64,000 nucleotides of DNA from an uncultured Moraxella sp. (GTDB lineage Bacteria > Pseudomonadota > Gammaproteobacteria > Pseudomonadales > Moraxellaceae): contig CALTTE010000003.1 of the NCBI GenBank assembly GCA_943908405.1, forward strand, positions 8,249 through 72,248, in the 5' to 3' direction. The notes beneath the pieces were generated by a model. That model was not told the DNA's origin and did no database searches. It saw only the letters and a program-made list of their open reading frames with translations. Below are positions 63,661-64,000 of the stretch, piece by piece; the stretch's first letter is position 1, and the number at the start of each line of letters is the position of its first letter. The position numbers and the translations under genes were made by a program.

Positions 63661-64000
63661 GTGCAAACCAAGATCGTGAAAATCAAACGCCGACAGACAA
63701 CAACCAAATACCCAACAGCAAAAGTAATATTAGGCTATACCTTGCTTGGTGGTTTGGTGGGCAGTGTGATTTTTGTTATCATTGCCCAAATAATGATATT
63801 TAAAGATGATAGCTTATTTTTGCTTGGTGAAATTAAAAGTTTTATTATTCTTGGGGTAATGATGGGCACAATCCCTGCTTTAATAACGGGTATGGTGCTT
63901 GCTTTAACCCAAACTTATTTAAATAAGATCAAAGACGGCATTAAGTGCTTGGTGGTGGGATTTTTGGTTACGTTTTTTTGTTATTTTGTACTAATAGCGG
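63661..64000 (+). CDS. Hypothetical membrane protein (3' end outside window)
   Basis: The GTG start is supported by a strong AAGGAG seven bases upstream. The first 113 codons are open to the window edge. After a basic N-terminus (MQTKIVKIKRRQ) there are at least three membrane segments: GYTLLGGLVGSVIFVIIAQ, the FIILGVMMGTIPALITGMVL region, and LVVGFLVTFFCYFVLIA. I do not recognise the family. Confidence 0.75.
   Translation, partial: MQTKIVKIKRRQTTTKYPTAKVILGYTLLGGLVGSVIFVIIAQIMIFKDDSLFLLGEIKSFIILGVMMGTIPALITGMVLALTQTYLNKIKDGIKCLVVGFLVTFFCYFVLIA

Overview
The window looks like chromosomal DNA of a Moraxella-type gammaproteobacterium. The intergenic DNA is A+T-rich. There is an OmpA/OprF-type porin with the Pro-rich hinge of Moraxella OmpCD, a Slam (DUF560) outer-membrane protein beside a TbpB-like surface lipoprotein, a cysM gene next to a GacS/BarA kinase, and a thioredoxin-MsrA-MsrB fusion like Neisseria PilB. 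No insertion sequence, prophage, CRISPR array or rRNA operon is visible. The species cannot be fixed from the sequence alone.

Layout. 0-3.4 kb: end of tig, then clpP-clpX (protein folding and ATP-dependent proteolysis). 3.7-8.2 kb: an iron-uptake operon (EfeO/EfeM-like lipoprotein, DyP peroxidase EfeB, FTR1 permease EfeU) behind a promoter whose -35 is covered by a Fur-box-like palindrome. 8.3-11.8 kb, minus strand: a zinc-independent type L36 ribosomal protein, a TerC-like membrane protein (DUF475), a YfhL-type ferredoxin, coaD and a PolB-like exonuclease. 11.8-15.6 kb: a single-chain restriction-modification enzyme (nuclease + N6-adenine methylase + two specificity domains). 15.9-16.2 kb: a small membrane-protein gene broken by an amber codon. 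16.4-20.8 kb: cysM and, divergently, the GacS/BarA hybrid kinase. 21-29.4 kb: a GNAT gene, then lepA-lepB-DUF4845-rnc-era-(unknown gene)-recO-pdxJ.

29.6-33.7 kb: ompCD-like porin, typA/bipA and mscL. 33.8-37.5 kb, minus strand: a small exported protein, mutM and relA. 38.2-40 kb: a DEAD-box helicase with a long leader. 40.4-46.4 kb, minus strand: prs, two identical tRNA-Gln(UUG) genes, ispE, lolB and a TPR protein, facing hemA (47-48.4 kb). 48.5-53.8 kb: a surface-lipoprotein block, namely a TbpB-like lipoprotein, a LolC/E-family permease and a Slam translocon. 53.9-57.4 kb: ileS-lspA. 57.7-63.6 kb, minus strand: tRNA-Met(CAU), trx-msrAB, parC, a divergent pterin-carbinolamine-dehydratase-like gene and a small GNAT protein. 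The window ends in a new membrane-protein gene.

How the parts fit. Several genes serve the cell envelope and lipoprotein traffic: LspA processes lipoproteins, LolC/E and LolB carry them to the outer membrane, Slam displays them outside. The predicted lipoproteins EfeO, EfeB, LolB and the TbpB-like protein are all clients of that route. The most interesting block is the lipoprotein-LolC/E-Slam cluster. A second window-wide signature is the very high number of perfect short tandem duplications (12-26 bp): of any length between genes, but a multiple of three inside genes.
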